Assembly: GCA_045652245.1 (NCBI GenBank) | Contig: JAZRTY010000013.1 | Location: forward strand, 21,560-85,559 | From: SIG622 sp045652245 | Lineage (GTDB): Bacteria > Bacillota > Clostridia > Oscillospirales > CAG-382 | DNA length: 64,000 nucleotides | Direction of reading: 5' to 3' | In this document: piece after piece, positions 47,285-57,438 of the stretch | How the letters are laid out: each line of letters begins with the position of its first letter | Position numbering within the stretch: the stretch's first letter is position 1 | Notes under the pieces: generated by a model | What the model saw: only the letters and a program-made list of their open reading frames with translations | Database searches by the model: none | Told to the model about the DNA's origin: nothing | Translations under genes and position numbers: made by a program

Positions 47285-50200
47285 TGTACGAATCGTTTTT
47301 AAAGAAATTTAAGAAGTACACGCCAAACAGTGAAGAAGCTGCGGCTCTATCTGTGATGCGTGACTACAAAATAAGAATTGATAAGGAAAATAAACTTATT
47401 GACTTAAAAATTACCTTTGGAGAATACATACCTTATGCAGTATTGTGCCGGATTTCTGCATCTATAAAGCAGGCACACGAAGCAGGGGGAGTTAAAATAA
47501 ACCCTGTTTATGATGAGAGTCTGTTTTCGATTGATAAAATGGCAGATGTTTTGTCGGAATTCAAGAGCAGAAGTGCCTTTGGCAGAGGCTTTTTTAACGG
47601 TGCGACTGTCGAATTTGCATCTATGCCGTCGGATAACGGCGAAATCAGCATTGTAAGTACTGCTGACTTTGATGAGCTTGCAAGCGTCGTTGAGGATGAC
47701 AGCTCTGTTATAATAAAGCTCCGTAACGGTGGGCTTGGAATCCTTACCTACGCAGGGTGTGACGAGGAAATATCAAATATAATATCCGAGTGGTTTTCAC
47801 TGTCAAAGAAAATTGTATTTTCCGGTAAAACCACGCTTTCTTATGATGAATTCCGTGCAAACAATCCGGTACCGATTGTTCATTATACGCCACCACCGGA
47901 AAGACCACCCGTTCCGCAGGGCAATGAACAGGGAAATGGAGGATTTTCAGGAGGCTTCAGACGAACAAAGGTTGAGCTGCCACCCGATTTTGTGCCAAAA
48001 AATAATGGAATTCCGGGAATTGATGCAGTATGTGAGGTAAACTATGAGGAAGGATATGCAATATCCGGCAGAATGAAATTCGATATTTCAGACCCCGAGC
48101 CTCTATACGGAAATATTAAGAATTTTGATATAATTCCGATAAGAAACCTTGATGCAGAATGTAAAGGTGTAACAATACTCGGCAGAGTTTTTTACATCGA
48201 AAAGAAGCTGCTGAAGAGTGGTGAAAAGTATCTTCTGATATTTTATATTACCGATAATGACTCTTCGATGATTTGTAAGACTATTTATAATAAAGACGAG
48301 GACGAGGTATATTCAAAAATTTGCGAGGGTGGAGTTTATGCTATGCACGGCTCCTGCTCGGTTGATACCTTTGATCAGAGCTTCCCGACAGTTTTCAAAC
48401 CCAATGCTTTTTCAAAAATCGGAACAATAGCAAGAAAAGATACAGCTGCGCAAAAGCGAGTTGAATTGCATCTACATACTAATATGTCTGCAATGGATGC
48501 AATAGCAGACCCGAAGGATATTATAAAGCAGGTACAGAAGTGGGGACAGGATGCAGTTGCAATTACCGACCACGGAAACCTTCAGGCATTCCCACAGTCA
48601 ATGCTTGCTCGTGAAAAGCTTGGCAGCGACGTTAAAGTAATATACGGAATTGAAGCATATTTTGTCGACGACAACGCAAGAGCAGTATACGGTGAAAAGG
48701 ACGCACTTTTTGAAAGTGATGAATTTGTGGTTTTCGACCTTGAAACAACAGGTACATCACCACAAAACTGTGCTATAACCGAAATTGGTGCAGTAAAATA
48801 TAAAAACGGTAAAATCTATGACGAGTTTTGTACCTTTGTAAATCCCGAAATGCCGATACCTGAGAAAATTGTCGAGATTACAGGTATTACCGATGAAATG
48901 GTAAAGAATGCACCGACAATAGACGAGGTGTATGATAAATTCATGGAGTTTTGCGGAGATGCAATTCTTGTAGCACACAACGCAGCCTTTGATGTAAGCT
49001 TTTTGCGTGCTGCTTCCGAAAAACTACAAAAGCTACTGAAGGTAACATATCTTGATACGGTTGCAGTTTCAAGATATGTAAATAATGACCTGAATAAGCA
49101 CACTCTTGATTCAGTTGCAAAATATTTTGATCTTGGTGATTTTAATCACCACAGAGCTTCGGACGACGCAAAGATGCTGGCAATGATATTCGATAAGATG
49201 GTAAAAAAGCTTGTAGGCGAGGGAATTACAAAAATTTCCGAGCTTTCGGGTGTTATGTCAAAGGGAACAGACCCGAAGAAGCTTCGTACATATCATCAGA
49301 TTATACTTGTTAAGAACCTTGAGGGACTTAAAAATCTATATAGACTCGTATCGCTTTCATACCTTGATTATTTTTACAGATACCCCCGAATCCCCAAGAC
49401 AATTCTGTCGCAGTACAGAGAGGGACTGATAGTAGGCTCTGCGTGTGAGGCAGGGGAGCTGTATTCTGCAATAGTTGCAGGAAAACCACATAATGAGTTG
49501 CTTGAAATAGCACAGTTTTATGACTATCTTGAAATTCAACCTATAGGCAATAATATGTTCCTTATCGAAAACGGAGATGTTAAGGATGTCGAAGAGCTGA
49601 AAGAAATAAACCGTAAAATAATTGCAATCGGTGATGAGCTTGGAAAGCCGGTAGTTGCAACGGGAGACGTGCATTTCATAAATCCCGAGGACGAGGTTCA
49701 CAGACAAATACTGCTCGCTTCAAAAAAAATGAAGGATGCAGACAAGCACATTCCTCTATATATGAGAACAACCCAGGAAATGCTTGATGAGTTTGCATAT
49801 CTTGGTGACAGAGCATATGAGGTTGTAGTTACCAATACCCGTAAAATTGCCGATATGATTGAAGTTATCCGACCGATTCCCGAAGGAAATTACCCTCCGC
49901 ATATGGAGGGTGCAGAGGATGAGCTCAGGAATAATTGTTATACAAAAGCAGAGGAAATGTATGGTAGTCCTCTTCCCGAAATAGTACAGACAAGGCTTGA
50001 CAGAGAGCTTACATCTATCATTTCAAACGGTTTTGCACCTCTTTATGTTATTGCAAGACGACTTATTGCTTTTTCTGAAGAACGTGGCTACCAGGTTGGC
50101 TCACGAGGCTCGGTAGGTTCTTCCTTTGCTGCAACCATGGGTGGAATTACAGAGGTGAACCCACTTCCACCACATTATCTTTGCCGTAACTGTAAGCATT

Positions 50201-51780
50201 CTGAGTTTATTGCCGACGGTTCGGTAGGTTCAGGCTTTGACCTGCCTGATAAGGACTGTCCTGTTTGTGGAAAGCCTATGTACCGTGACGGACACGATAT
50301 CCCATTTGAAACCTTCCTTGGCTTCAATGGCGATAAATCTCCCGATATCGACCTTAACTTCTCGGGTGATGTGCAGGGACTTGCACACAAACATACAGAG
50401 GTACTGTTCGGAGAGGGACAAGTATACAGAGCCGGAACTATCGGAACACTTGCCGAAAAGACGGCATACGGTTTTGTCAAGAAATACTGCGAAGAAAAAG
50501 ATATTTCAATAAACAAGGCGGAGGAAACAAGACTTTCAAAGGGCTGCGAGGGTGTAAAGAGAACAACAGGTCAGCACCCGGGTGGCATTATCGTAATTCC
50601 CCGTGAATACAGCGTCTATGACTTTACTCCGGTCCAGCATCCTGCCGATGACCCGGATGCTGATACAATCACAACGCACTTTGCGTTCTCGTATCTACAC
50701 GATACCATACTCAAACTTGACCTTCTCGGTCATGATGTGCCGACGAAATACAGGGTTATGGAAAAATATACGGGTATTAATTCTATTGACCTGCCACTCT
50801 TTGACAAGGAAGTAATGGAGCTTTTCATTTCTACAAAATCACTTGGCGTCGAGCCGAGTGACATCGGAAGTGAAGTAGGTACCTTCGGACTTCCCGAGTT
50901 TGGTACAAAATTCGTTCGTGGAATGATTGTTGAATCAAAACCCAAAAACTTCTCTGACCTTCTTCAGATTTCCGGACTTTCACACGGCACCGACGTTTGG
51001 CTCGGTAATGCGCAAGAGCTTATCCGTGATAATGTGTGTACAATTTCCGAGGTTGTGGGAACAAGAGACAGTATAATGGTTTACCTTATATACCATGGTG
51101 TTGATAAATCACTTGCATTTAAGATTATGGAGCAGGTAAGAAAGGGCAAGGTCGCAAAGGGAGAATGTGACAAGTGGGATGAGTGGAAAGCAGAAATGAA
51201 GGCTCACGATGTTCCGGACTGGTATATCGGCTCTTGTGAAAAAATCAAGTATATGTTCCCAAAGGCTCACGCTGCGGCATATGTTATGTCGGCTCTGCGA
51301 CTTGGCTGGTTTAAGGTATATAAGCCTCTTGAGTTTTATGCAGGATTTTTCTCGGTAGCACCCGGTGGCTTTGAAGCAGGAATTTGTATGGGTGGTAAAA
51401 AGAACGTAGAGAAGGTAATGCGTGAAATCGACGAAAAAGGAAACGAAGCAAGCCCGAAGGAAAAGGATATGTATCCGACACTTCAGCTTATGAATGAGGC
51501 TTACGCAAGAGGTATTAAATTCCTCGGAGTTGACCTTTATAAATCCGATGCTTCGGCATTTTTGCCGGAAGACGGTGCAATAAGACTTCCTTTTTCCTCA
51601 ATTGCAGGACTCGGTGAAGCTGCTGCTCAGAGTATACTTGAGGCAGCTAAAGAGGGAGAATTCCTGTCGAGGGATGATTTGCGTATGAGAGCCGGACTTT
51701 CAAGTGCAGTAATGAAGCTGCTTGAGGATAATAACGTACTTTCGGGACTTCGCGATACAAATCAGCTTACATTTTTCTGA
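47284..51780 (+). CDS. polC: DNA polymerase III alpha subunit, Gram-positive type PolC
   Basis: PolC is the replicative polymerase of Firmicutes. The 1498-residue protein has an N-terminal region, an OB domain (~260-370), a split PHP domain starting VELHLHTNMSAMDAIADP, and an inserted DEDDh proofreading exonuclease (VVFDLETTGTSPQNCAITEIGAVKYK ... HRASDDAKML) at ~480-655. The polymerase core follows with GSRGSVGSSFAATMGGITEVNPLPPHYLC, a zinc motif (CRNCKH / CPVCGKP), and SPDIDLNFSGDVQ with catalytic aspartates. It is ~60 residues longer than Bacillus PolC, mainly from a Pro/Gly-rich linker at ~200-235. It ends the pyrH operon. Confidence 0.97.
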   Translation: MYESFLKKFKKYTPNSEEAAALSVMRDYKIRIDKENKLIDLKITFGEYIPYAVLCRISASIKQAHEAGGVKINPVYDESLFSIDKMADVLSEFKSRSAFGRGFFNGATVEFASMPSDNGEISIVSTADFDELASVVEDDSSVIIKLRNGGLGILTYAGCDEEISNIISEWFSLSKKIVFSGKTTLSYDEFRANNPVPIVHYTPPPERPPVPQGNEQGNGGFSGGFRRTKVELPPDFVPKNNGIPGIDAVCEVNYEEGYAISGRMKFDISDPEPLYGNIKNFDIIPIRNLDAECKGVTILGRVFYIEKKLLKSGEKYLLIFYITDNDSSMICKTIYNKDEDEVYSKICEGGVYAMHGSCSVDTFDQSFPTVFKPNAFSKIGTIARKDTAAQKRVELHLHTNMSAMDAIADPKDIIKQVQKWGQDAVAITDHGNLQAFPQSMLAREKLGSDVKVIYGIEAYFVDDNARAVYGEKDALFESDEFVVFDLETTGTSPQNCAITEIGAVKYKNGKIYDEFCTFVNPEMPIPEKIVEITGITDEMVKNAPTIDEVYDKFMEFCGDAILVAHNAAFDVSFLRAASEKLQKLLKVTYLDTVAVSRYVNNDLNKHTLDSVAKYFDLGDFNHHRASDDAKMLAMIFDKMVKKLVGEGITKISELSGVMSKGTDPKKLRTYHQIILVKNLEGLKNLYRLVSLSYLDYFYRYPRIPKTILSQYREGLIVGSACEAGELYSAIVAGKPHNELLEIAQFYDYLEIQPIGNNMFLIENGDVKDVEELKEINRKIIAIGDELGKPVVATGDVHFINPEDEVHRQILLASKKMKDADKHIPLYMRTTQEMLDEFAYLGDRAYEVVVTNTRKIADMIEVIRPIPEGNYPPHMEGAEDELRNNCYTKAEEMYGSPLPEIVQTRLDRELTSIISNGFAPLYVIARRLIAFSEERGYQVGSRGSVGSSFAATMGGITEVNPLPPHYLCRNCKHSEFIADGSVGSGFDLPDKDCPVCGKPMYRDGHDIPFETFLGFNGDKSPDIDLNFSGDVQGLAHKHTEVLFGEGQVYRAGTIGTLAEKTAYGFVKKYCEEKDISINKAEETRLSKGCEGVKRTTGQHPGGIIVIPREYSVYDFTPVQHPADDPDADTITTHFAFSYLHDTILKLDLLGHDVPTKYRVMEKYTGINSIDLPLFDKEVMELFISTKSLGVEPSDIGSEVGTFGLPEFGTKFVRGMIVESKPKNFSDLLQISGLSHGTDVWLGNAQELIRDNVCTISEVVGTRDSIMVYLIYHGVDKSLAFKIMEQVRKGKVAKGECDKWDEWKAEMKAHDVPDWYIGSCEKIKYMFPKAHAAAYVMSALRLGWFKVYKPLEFYAGFFSVAPGGFEAGICMGGKKNVEKVMREIDEKGNEASPKEKDMYPTLQLMNEAYARGIKFLGVDLYKSDASAFLPEDGAIRLPFSSIAGLGEAAAQSILEAAKEGEFLSRDDLRMRAGLSSAVMKLLEDNNVLSGLRDTNQLTFF

Positions 51781-52052
51781 AATATAATACGATATATCCT
51801 GAAGATAAAATTTATATTTAATACTTGATTATTTGGCAGAATTTTGATATAATAACACTGTGTAAAATATTTAATTAAGCAAAGAAAAAGTTTTATATTA
51901 AGTGTGATATTTTCTCTCTTGACATATTCTGAGTTCAAGAAGAGAGTGTTGGAGGAGGGTGGTTAAAATGAGAATTGCATAGGTATATTAAAGCTTATAT
52001 GCTTTGTTAAGAGGACATTATCAACAAAACACTTTAGGAAAGGAATATTATT
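51781..52052. other. Intergenic leader region between polC and secreted-protein gene
   Basis: Besides the promoter at 51825-51853, an imperfect inverted repeat (CTCTCTTGA ... TTCAAGAAGAGAG, about 51913-51946) is followed by GGAGGAGGG and a five-codon frame (ATG AGA ATT GCA TAG) at 51968. The hairpin plus mini-frame could be a leader regulating the gene at 52053, but no known riboswitch is recognised. Confidence 0.35.
51825..51853 (+). promoter_or_regulatory. Sigma-A promoter of secreted-protein cassette
   Basis: TTGATT (51825-51830) and TATAAT (51848-51853) with 17 bases between. The stretch closely matches the lepA promoter at 54218-54246. Confidence 0.82.
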
Positions 52053-53156
52053 ATGAAAAAAATTTTTAGAGCATTATCAGTATTTACTGCTTGTGTAGTT
52101 ATGTTTACTCATACCATTAATGGTGTTGGGATTGAAGATATAATAACAAATGAACCTATTATGCCGATTGTGCCAGTTGAGACTTATGGTTTGGATAGCG
52201 ATGTAGTTGAGTTTCTGCTGAAGCATAATGTTGATTTATCATTACTTGAAAGCGATGAAAATGATATAGTACCAAATACGATTAATTCGGTAAAGGTTTC
52301 TGATGTATATAATGAAAATATGCGTGTTTTGATGGTTACTGCAGAAGCGAGGGGCTTTTCAGATGAACAGATTAATAATTATGTTATTGGTGTTGCAAAT
52401 GCAAATCCAATAGTGGTAAATCCATCTGAAGTCGAATTGTCTTATATTGATAATCCACCAAGTGCTGGTCCACGAACTTTTGATGATAATGGTATTGGTT
52501 GGGAGATTGAATCGGACAGTGGTTATTGGTGTACAAATGCTTATGCAACTTTACCTGAAATAACAAATAGAACAGGTAATATTTGGGCATATATGTTTTT
52601 TACAGCATCAAATGAAAACTACGAAGGTCTTGATTATAGTCAGCACTTTGGAATCGATGTAGGTATTAGTTATGGTCCTGGTAGTGCTGGAGACAAATGG
52701 AGAGGCTGTTATACTGTTGACGGTGCAATGACAACGTCTGATGCTGTGTTTGAGGATTTAACGGCAGGAAAGGTGTTGTATTTTGAGGCATTTTTAATGG
52801 AGAATACTGGCTATCTGCGTTTTAGAATCCTTGATAGCTCTTTATCAACTACGTATTATTGCCTAGATTATTATGTTGCTGATAGATTGTTAACACGAGC
52901 AAATGCTTCATTTAACAGACAAATATCTATGTGTGACCCAACTGAAAGTTATAATAGTGGAACGCAAATGAATAATGCGATGTTTAGCAATGCATATATT
53001 TTTGATGAAACATCCAGCAACTTAACAGACGCTAATAATTGTTCTGGGGGAAGAAAAGGTGTATTTGGTGATACCGAGGAAGACAGAGCAAAGGTTAAAG
53101 TAACAGCGTATATGCCGTGGTATTGGGAAAACATATCAATTCATTTTGTTGATTAA
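52053..53156 (+). CDS. Secreted protein of unknown function
   Basis: The 367-residue protein starts with a clear signal peptide (KKIFRALSVFTACVVMFTHTI). The mature part has a ~100-residue region with few features and then a beta-rich domain from about residue 150 with many aromatic residues (GWEIESDSGYWCTNAYATLP, IWAYMFFTASNENYEGLDYSQHFGIDVG, YLRFRILDSSLSTTYYCLDYY). This could be a lectin- or carbohydrate-binding-like sandwich, but no family is recognised. Codons are richer in A/T-ending and tta/ttt forms than in the flanking housekeeping genes. It is followed after 29 bases by a second secreted protein. Confidence 0.7.
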   Translation: MKKIFRALSVFTACVVMFTHTINGVGIEDIITNEPIMPIVPVETYGLDSDVVEFLLKHNVDLSLLESDENDIVPNTINSVKVSDVYNENMRVLMVTAEARGFSDEQINNYVIGVANANPIVVNPSEVELSYIDNPPSAGPRTFDDNGIGWEIESDSGYWCTNAYATLPEITNRTGNIWAYMFFTASNENYEGLDYSQHFGIDVGISYGPGSAGDKWRGCYTVDGAMTTSDAVFEDLTAGKVLYFEAFLMENTGYLRFRILDSSLSTTYYCLDYYVADRLLTRANASFNRQISMCDPTESYNSGTQMNNAMFSNAYIFDETSSNLTDANNCSGGRKGVFGDTEEDRAKVKVTAYMPWYWENISIHFVD

Positions 53157-53185
53157 GTAAACTATTTTTTTGGAGTGATACTTGT

Positions 53186-54142
53186 ATGAAAATATTGAGA
53201 GTGATAGCATTTTACACAGCGCTGATGCTGTTTCTACAATCATTGGGATTTGCGATAAGCAGTGATGGAGAATATCTTCGGGGGACGGCTTCGTTTGGTG
53301 AACAAGTATCAGTTTCATTACCGGATTTCAAAGTAACTCTTAATGGACAAAGATATATCAATGAACATAGTGAATATCCGTTCATCGTGTACAAAAATAT
53401 TACTTATATGCCGCTTACGTGGAATATAACGAAATATTTAGGTGTAAAAATGACAATACACGAACTTTCTGCAGAAAATCCGAGGAGTAATATTGATTAT
53501 GCAATTGCTATATGCAAGGATGAAAAAGCTATGACCGAGCTTGATTGCAATAGAAAATCAGAAATGAATGCTTCTGATTTGAGTGCAAGGATTTACAAAA
53601 AATATGTAGCAGTTCAATCATATCATAAAAATAATGATATTGAATATCCACTGCTGTTTATGAATGATGTTTATTATCTTCCGATTACGTGGAATTACGC
53701 ACATAATCTTCTTGGTTGGGATTACAGTTTTGATAACGAAAACGGTCTTATTATCAATACCGAAACAGTAGTCCGACCGATTTTGGAAGATGAAATTGTT
53801 GCAAAATCTCTTTCAAATGTAATGTCTATCTCGACTTATCGGATGCATTATATATATTCTCACGATTTTTATATTGCACACACATTTAATGTGGGAAAGT
53901 TGTATGTAGTTGATGCAGGTGGGCAAAGCAACATTCTTGATATGTGGGAAGAAGAGAAACTAAAAAGATTGGAATTAAGTTCAATATATGAAGTGTATAA
54001 TTCTCCCGAAGCACCAGCTTTTGAAAATGGTATTCTTACATTTTTCGGTGTTTGCAAGAATGGTACAGAGTATTCGTTTGATGCAAAAATTTCTATAGAT
54101 TTAGAGAATAGGTGTGTTATAAGCGTAGAGAAAATCGTGTAA
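53186..54142 (+). CDS. Secreted protein with two stalk-like (copper amine oxidase N-like) repeats
   Basis: The 318-residue protein has a signal peptide (LRVIAFYTALMLFLQSLGFAI). Two similar segments follow: YPFIVYKNITYMPLTWNITKYLGVKM near residue 68 and YPLLFMNDVYYLPITWNYAHNLLGWDY near 155, each of the form YP-x-hydrophobic-N-x-x-Y-x-P-x-TWN. This resembles the stalk (Cu-amine-oxidase N-terminal-like) domains of clostridial surface proteins. The C-terminal third is a mixed segment without a known motif. No cell-wall anchor is visible. It probably forms an operon with the preceding gene and is likewise unlike its housekeeping neighbours in codon use. Confidence 0.72.
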   Translation: MKILRVIAFYTALMLFLQSLGFAISSDGEYLRGTASFGEQVSVSLPDFKVTLNGQRYINEHSEYPFIVYKNITYMPLTWNITKYLGVKMTIHELSAENPRSNIDYAIAICKDEKAMTELDCNRKSEMNASDLSARIYKKYVAVQSYHKNNDIEYPLLFMNDVYYLPITWNYAHNLLGWDYSFDNENGLIINTETVVRPILEDEIVAKSLSNVMSISTYRMHYIYSHDFYIAHTFNVGKLYVVDAGGQSNILDMWEEEKLKRLELSSIYEVYNSPEAPAFENGILTFFGVCKNGTEYSFDAKISIDLENRCVISVEKIV

Positions 54143-54154
54143 AGTAGATAAGCG

Positions 54155-54187
54155 CTCCGTCAGAAAGATTTTTTTGACGGAGTTTTT
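54155..54187 (+). terminator. Terminator after secreted-protein cassette
   Basis: CTCCGTCA (54155-54162) and TGACGGAG (54175-54182) pair and are followed by TTTTTA. Confidence 0.88.
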
Positions 54188-54217
54188 ATGTAAATTGTAA
54201 AAACTTTAATCAGATAC

Positions 54218-54246
54218 TTGATTATTGTATATAATTTTGATATAAT
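54218..54246 (+). promoter_or_regulatory. Sigma-A promoter of lepA-hemW
   Basis: TTGATT (54218-54223), 17 bases, and TATAAT (54241-54246), 36 bases before lepA. The 13-base left and 16-base right parts are identical to the promoter at 51825. Confidence 0.85.
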
Positions 54247-54282
54247 AATACATTAAGAAATATTTTACAAAGGATGTCATAG

Positions 54283-56094
54283 ATGGCAAACAAAAAAATC
54301 GAAAATATCAGAAATTTTTCAATTATAGCACATATCGACCACGGAAAGTCTACTCTTGCCGACAGAATTCTTGAAAAGACACAGACGGTATCGACGCGTG
54401 AGATGGAAGAACAGCTTCTCGATAATATGGACCTTGAGCGTGAGAGAGGAATTACAATCAAGGCAAGAGCTGTAAGACTCAAACACGTAAAGGACGGACA
54501 GGAGTACTATTTTAATCTGATAGATACTCCCGGTCACGTTGACTTTGGTTATGAGGTTTCACGTTCTCTGAAGGCTTGTGACGGAGCACTGCTTGTAGTT
54601 GACGCAACTCAGGGAATTGAGGCACAGACACTTGCAAATGCTTACCTTGCAGTTGATAATGACCTTGAAGTAATTCCGGTTATCAATAAAATTGACCTTC
54701 CGTCAGCCCAGGTTGATAAGGTACGAAATGAAATTGAAGAAATAATAGGTATTCCTGCACAGGATTGTCCTGCAATATCTGCTAAAACGGGACTAAATAT
54801 TGAGCAGGTACTTGACGCAGTAGTAAAGGATATCCCGGCACCCAAGGGTGATGAGGATGCACCCCTGAAGGCTCTTATATTCGATTCTTACTATGATTCC
54901 TACCGTGGAGTTGTGGTTTATGTAAGAGTCTTTGACGGAAAGGTAAAGGCAGGAGATATAATAAAGCTTATGTCAAACGGAATTACCTATGAGGTAAATG
55001 AGGTTGGACATATGAGCGCTTTCGGGCTTGATAAATCCGATAGCCTTTGTGCAGGTGATGTCGGATATATTACAGCTTCAATTAAGACAGTATCCGATAC
55101 AAGAGTAGGCGATACGGTTACTCTTGCAGATAATCCTACAGACGCAGCACTTCCCGGCTTTAAGGAAGCATTGCCCGTTGTATTCAGTGGTATATATCCA
55201 GCTGACGGTGCAAGATACGGGGATCTCAGGGATGCCCTTGAAAAGCTTGCCTTAAATGACGCAGCTCTTACCTATGAGCCGGAAACATCGATTGCTCTCG
55301 GATTTGGTTTTAGATGTGGCTTTCTGGGACTTCTTCATATGGAAGTTATTGAGGAAAGACTTGAGAGAGAATTCAACCTTGACCTTATAACTACAGCTCC
55401 CAGCGTTATTTATGAAGTAACACGCCTTGACGGAAGTGTGTATAGAATTGATAACCCCGTAAACTTCCCACAGGGGGAATCGGTTGACCACGTAAGTGAG
55501 CCGATTGTGCGTGCAAGCATTATTACTCCGACAGAATATGTCGGTGGAATTATGGAGCTTTGTCAGGACAGACGTGGAAATTATATTGATATGAAATATG
55601 TAGATGCAAGCCGAGCAGAGCTTCACTATGACCTGCCGCTGAATGAAATTGTTTATGATTTCTTTGATGCACTCAAGTCACGCAGTAAGGGGTATGCATC
55701 TCTTGACTATGAGGTGTCGGGTTATTCTCCGTCAAAGCTTGTAAAACTTGATATTCTCTTAAATGGTGAAGTGGTTGATGCGCTTTCCTTTATCGTTCAT
55801 ACAGATAAAGCCTACGGCAGAGCAAGAAAAATTGTAGAAAAGCTAAAGGAGAATATTCCAAGACAGCTGTTCGAAATTCCCGTTCAGGCAGCAATCGGTG
55901 GTAAGGTTATCGCAAGAGAAACGGTAAGAGCGCTCAGAAAAGACGTTCTTGCAAAATGCTATGGTGGCGATATTACCAGAAAGAAGAAGCTTCTTGAAAA
56001 ACAGAAAGAGGGTAAAAAGCGAATGCGCTCTCTTGGTTCTGTTGAAGTTCCTCAGGAAGCATTTATGGCAGTTCTTAAATTCGACGAGGACTAA
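54283..56094 (+). CDS. lepA: Elongation factor 4 (LepA)
   Basis: LepA is a ribosome-bound GTPase that back-translocates or remodels stalled ribosomes. The 603-residue protein has the P-loop AHIDHGKSTLADRIL, the switch-I ERERGITIKARAVRL, the switch-II DTPGHVDFGYEVSRSL and NKIDLP. The LepA-specific C-terminal domain ends with TRKKKLLEKQKEGKKRMRSLGSVEVPQEAFMAVLK. Confidence 0.97.
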   Translation: MANKKIENIRNFSIIAHIDHGKSTLADRILEKTQTVSTREMEEQLLDNMDLERERGITIKARAVRLKHVKDGQEYYFNLIDTPGHVDFGYEVSRSLKACDGALLVVDATQGIEAQTLANAYLAVDNDLEVIPVINKIDLPSAQVDKVRNEIEEIIGIPAQDCPAISAKTGLNIEQVLDAVVKDIPAPKGDEDAPLKALIFDSYYDSYRGVVVYVRVFDGKVKAGDIIKLMSNGITYEVNEVGHMSAFGLDKSDSLCAGDVGYITASIKTVSDTRVGDTVTLADNPTDAALPGFKEALPVVFSGIYPADGARYGDLRDALEKLALNDAALTYEPETSIALGFGFRCGFLGLLHMEVIEERLEREFNLDLITTAPSVIYEVTRLDGSVYRIDNPVNFPQGESVDHVSEPIVRASIITPTEYVGGIMELCQDRRGNYIDMKYVDASRAELHYDLPLNEIVYDFFDALKSRSKGYASLDYEVSGYSPSKLVKLDILLNGEVVDALSFIVHTDKAYGRARKIVEKLKENIPRQLFEIPVQAAIGGKVIARETVRALRKDVLAKCYGGDITRKKKLLEKQKEGKKRMRSLGSVEVPQEAFMAVLKFDED

Positions 56095-56128
56095 TTATAA
56101 ATTTGTTTTTGTAATGTAGGAGGGTGTA

Positions 56129-57319
56129 ATGTCAGATACAAAAAACGAAAAAAAACTGGGTTTGTATATACACATCCCCTTTTGCGTGAAAAAATGTCTT
56201 TATTGCGATTTTTATTCTATTCCGGCAGCAGACGAAAAGCTAAAGCAGTTATATATTGATGCCCTTATGCTTCATCTTGACGAGCATACACTTCAGTTTG
56301 AACCGTATATAATTGATTCGGTTTATTTCGGTGGTGGTACTCCGTCACTTTTGTCGACTGAGCAGTTGTCGGCAATAATGAAGAAAATAAAGAGAAACTA
56401 TTTTCTGTCAAAGAATTGCGAAATAACACTTGAAGTAAATCCCGGAACTGTTGATAAGGAAAAGCTCAAAGCAATAAAACGGGCAGGTATAAACAGACTC
56501 AGCATCGGATGTCAGAGTTTTTTCGATAAAGACCTTAAAACTTGTGGAAGAATTCATAATGTCCAGTACAACATTAAGGTGGTGGATGATGCAATAAGTG
56601 TCGGCTTTAAAAATATAAACATCGATATAATGTACGGACTTCCAAATCAGACCTTGCACAATGTCCTGTCAAATATTGAAAGAGCCGTAAAGCTTGGTGC
56701 TACTCATATATCACTGTATGGACTCAAGGTTGAGGAGGGGACACCGTTCTTTGCTATGCAGAGTCAGAATAAGCTCCCCCTTCCGGATGAGGACTCTGAA
56801 AGTGATATGTATTTTGTATCCTGCGAGATGCTGAAGAAGTATGGCTTTAAGCACTATGAAATTTCAAACTTTGCAAAACCCGGATATGAAAGCATACACA
56901 ACCTTAAATATTGGAATTGTGATGAATATGTAGGCTTCGGACCTGCTTCACACTCCTTTTTCTCGGAAAAGCGTTTTTATTATAAGAACAGTGTGGCACT
57001 ATATATTAAGAATTTTACCGAAAACTATGACGGTCCCGGCATCGTGGATAAATGTATTGACATACAGTTCGGAACGCAGATAGCGGAATACGTAATGCTG
57101 CGGATGCGTCTAGCGGATGGTGTAATATGTGACGAATTCCGTGCAAGATTCGGACGGAGCTTCGAATCGATATATCTCAATAAAATCACGCCGTTTCTTC
57201 GTACAGGACATATAATAAAAACCAAAAACGGATATGCATTTTCCGAAAAAGGAATGTATGTATCAAATTACATACTTTCAAGGGTGATTGATTTTGATAT
57301 AAATATTCCGGGAGTTTGA
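56129..57319 (+). CDS. hemW: HemW-like radical SAM protein (heme chaperone)
   Basis: The 396-residue protein has the radical SAM motif CVKKCLYCDFYS in LYIHIPFCVKKCLYC, the FGGGTPSLL GGTP motif and the conserved NPGTVDKEKLKAIKRAGINRLSIGCQSF. HemW was formerly called oxygen-independent coproporphyrinogen III oxidase but binds and transfers heme. It lies 34 bases after lepA, the usual order. The C-terminal half carries the HemW DNA-binding-like domain (QIAEYVMLRMRLADGV). Confidence 0.92.
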   Translation: MSDTKNEKKLGLYIHIPFCVKKCLYCDFYSIPAADEKLKQLYIDALMLHLDEHTLQFEPYIIDSVYFGGGTPSLLSTEQLSAIMKKIKRNYFLSKNCEITLEVNPGTVDKEKLKAIKRAGINRLSIGCQSFFDKDLKTCGRIHNVQYNIKVVDDAISVGFKNINIDIMYGLPNQTLHNVLSNIERAVKLGATHISLYGLKVEEGTPFFAMQSQNKLPLPDEDSESDMYFVSCEMLKKYGFKHYEISNFAKPGYESIHNLKYWNCDEYVGFGPASHSFFSEKRFYYKNSVALYIKNFTENYDGPGIVDKCIDIQFGTQIAEYVMLRMRLADGVICDEFRARFGRSFESIYLNKITPFLRTGHIIKTKNGYAFSEKGMYVSNYILSRVIDFDINIPGV

Positions 57320-57438
57320 TTGAAAAAGTATAGAAATATACAGATAATTGATTAAAAAAGTGTATAAGAGCTTGTTTTAAAACATAGCCGGTACAAAGGT
57401 ATACACTCAAAGCATTTTGAAACAGGAGCAACATAAAA

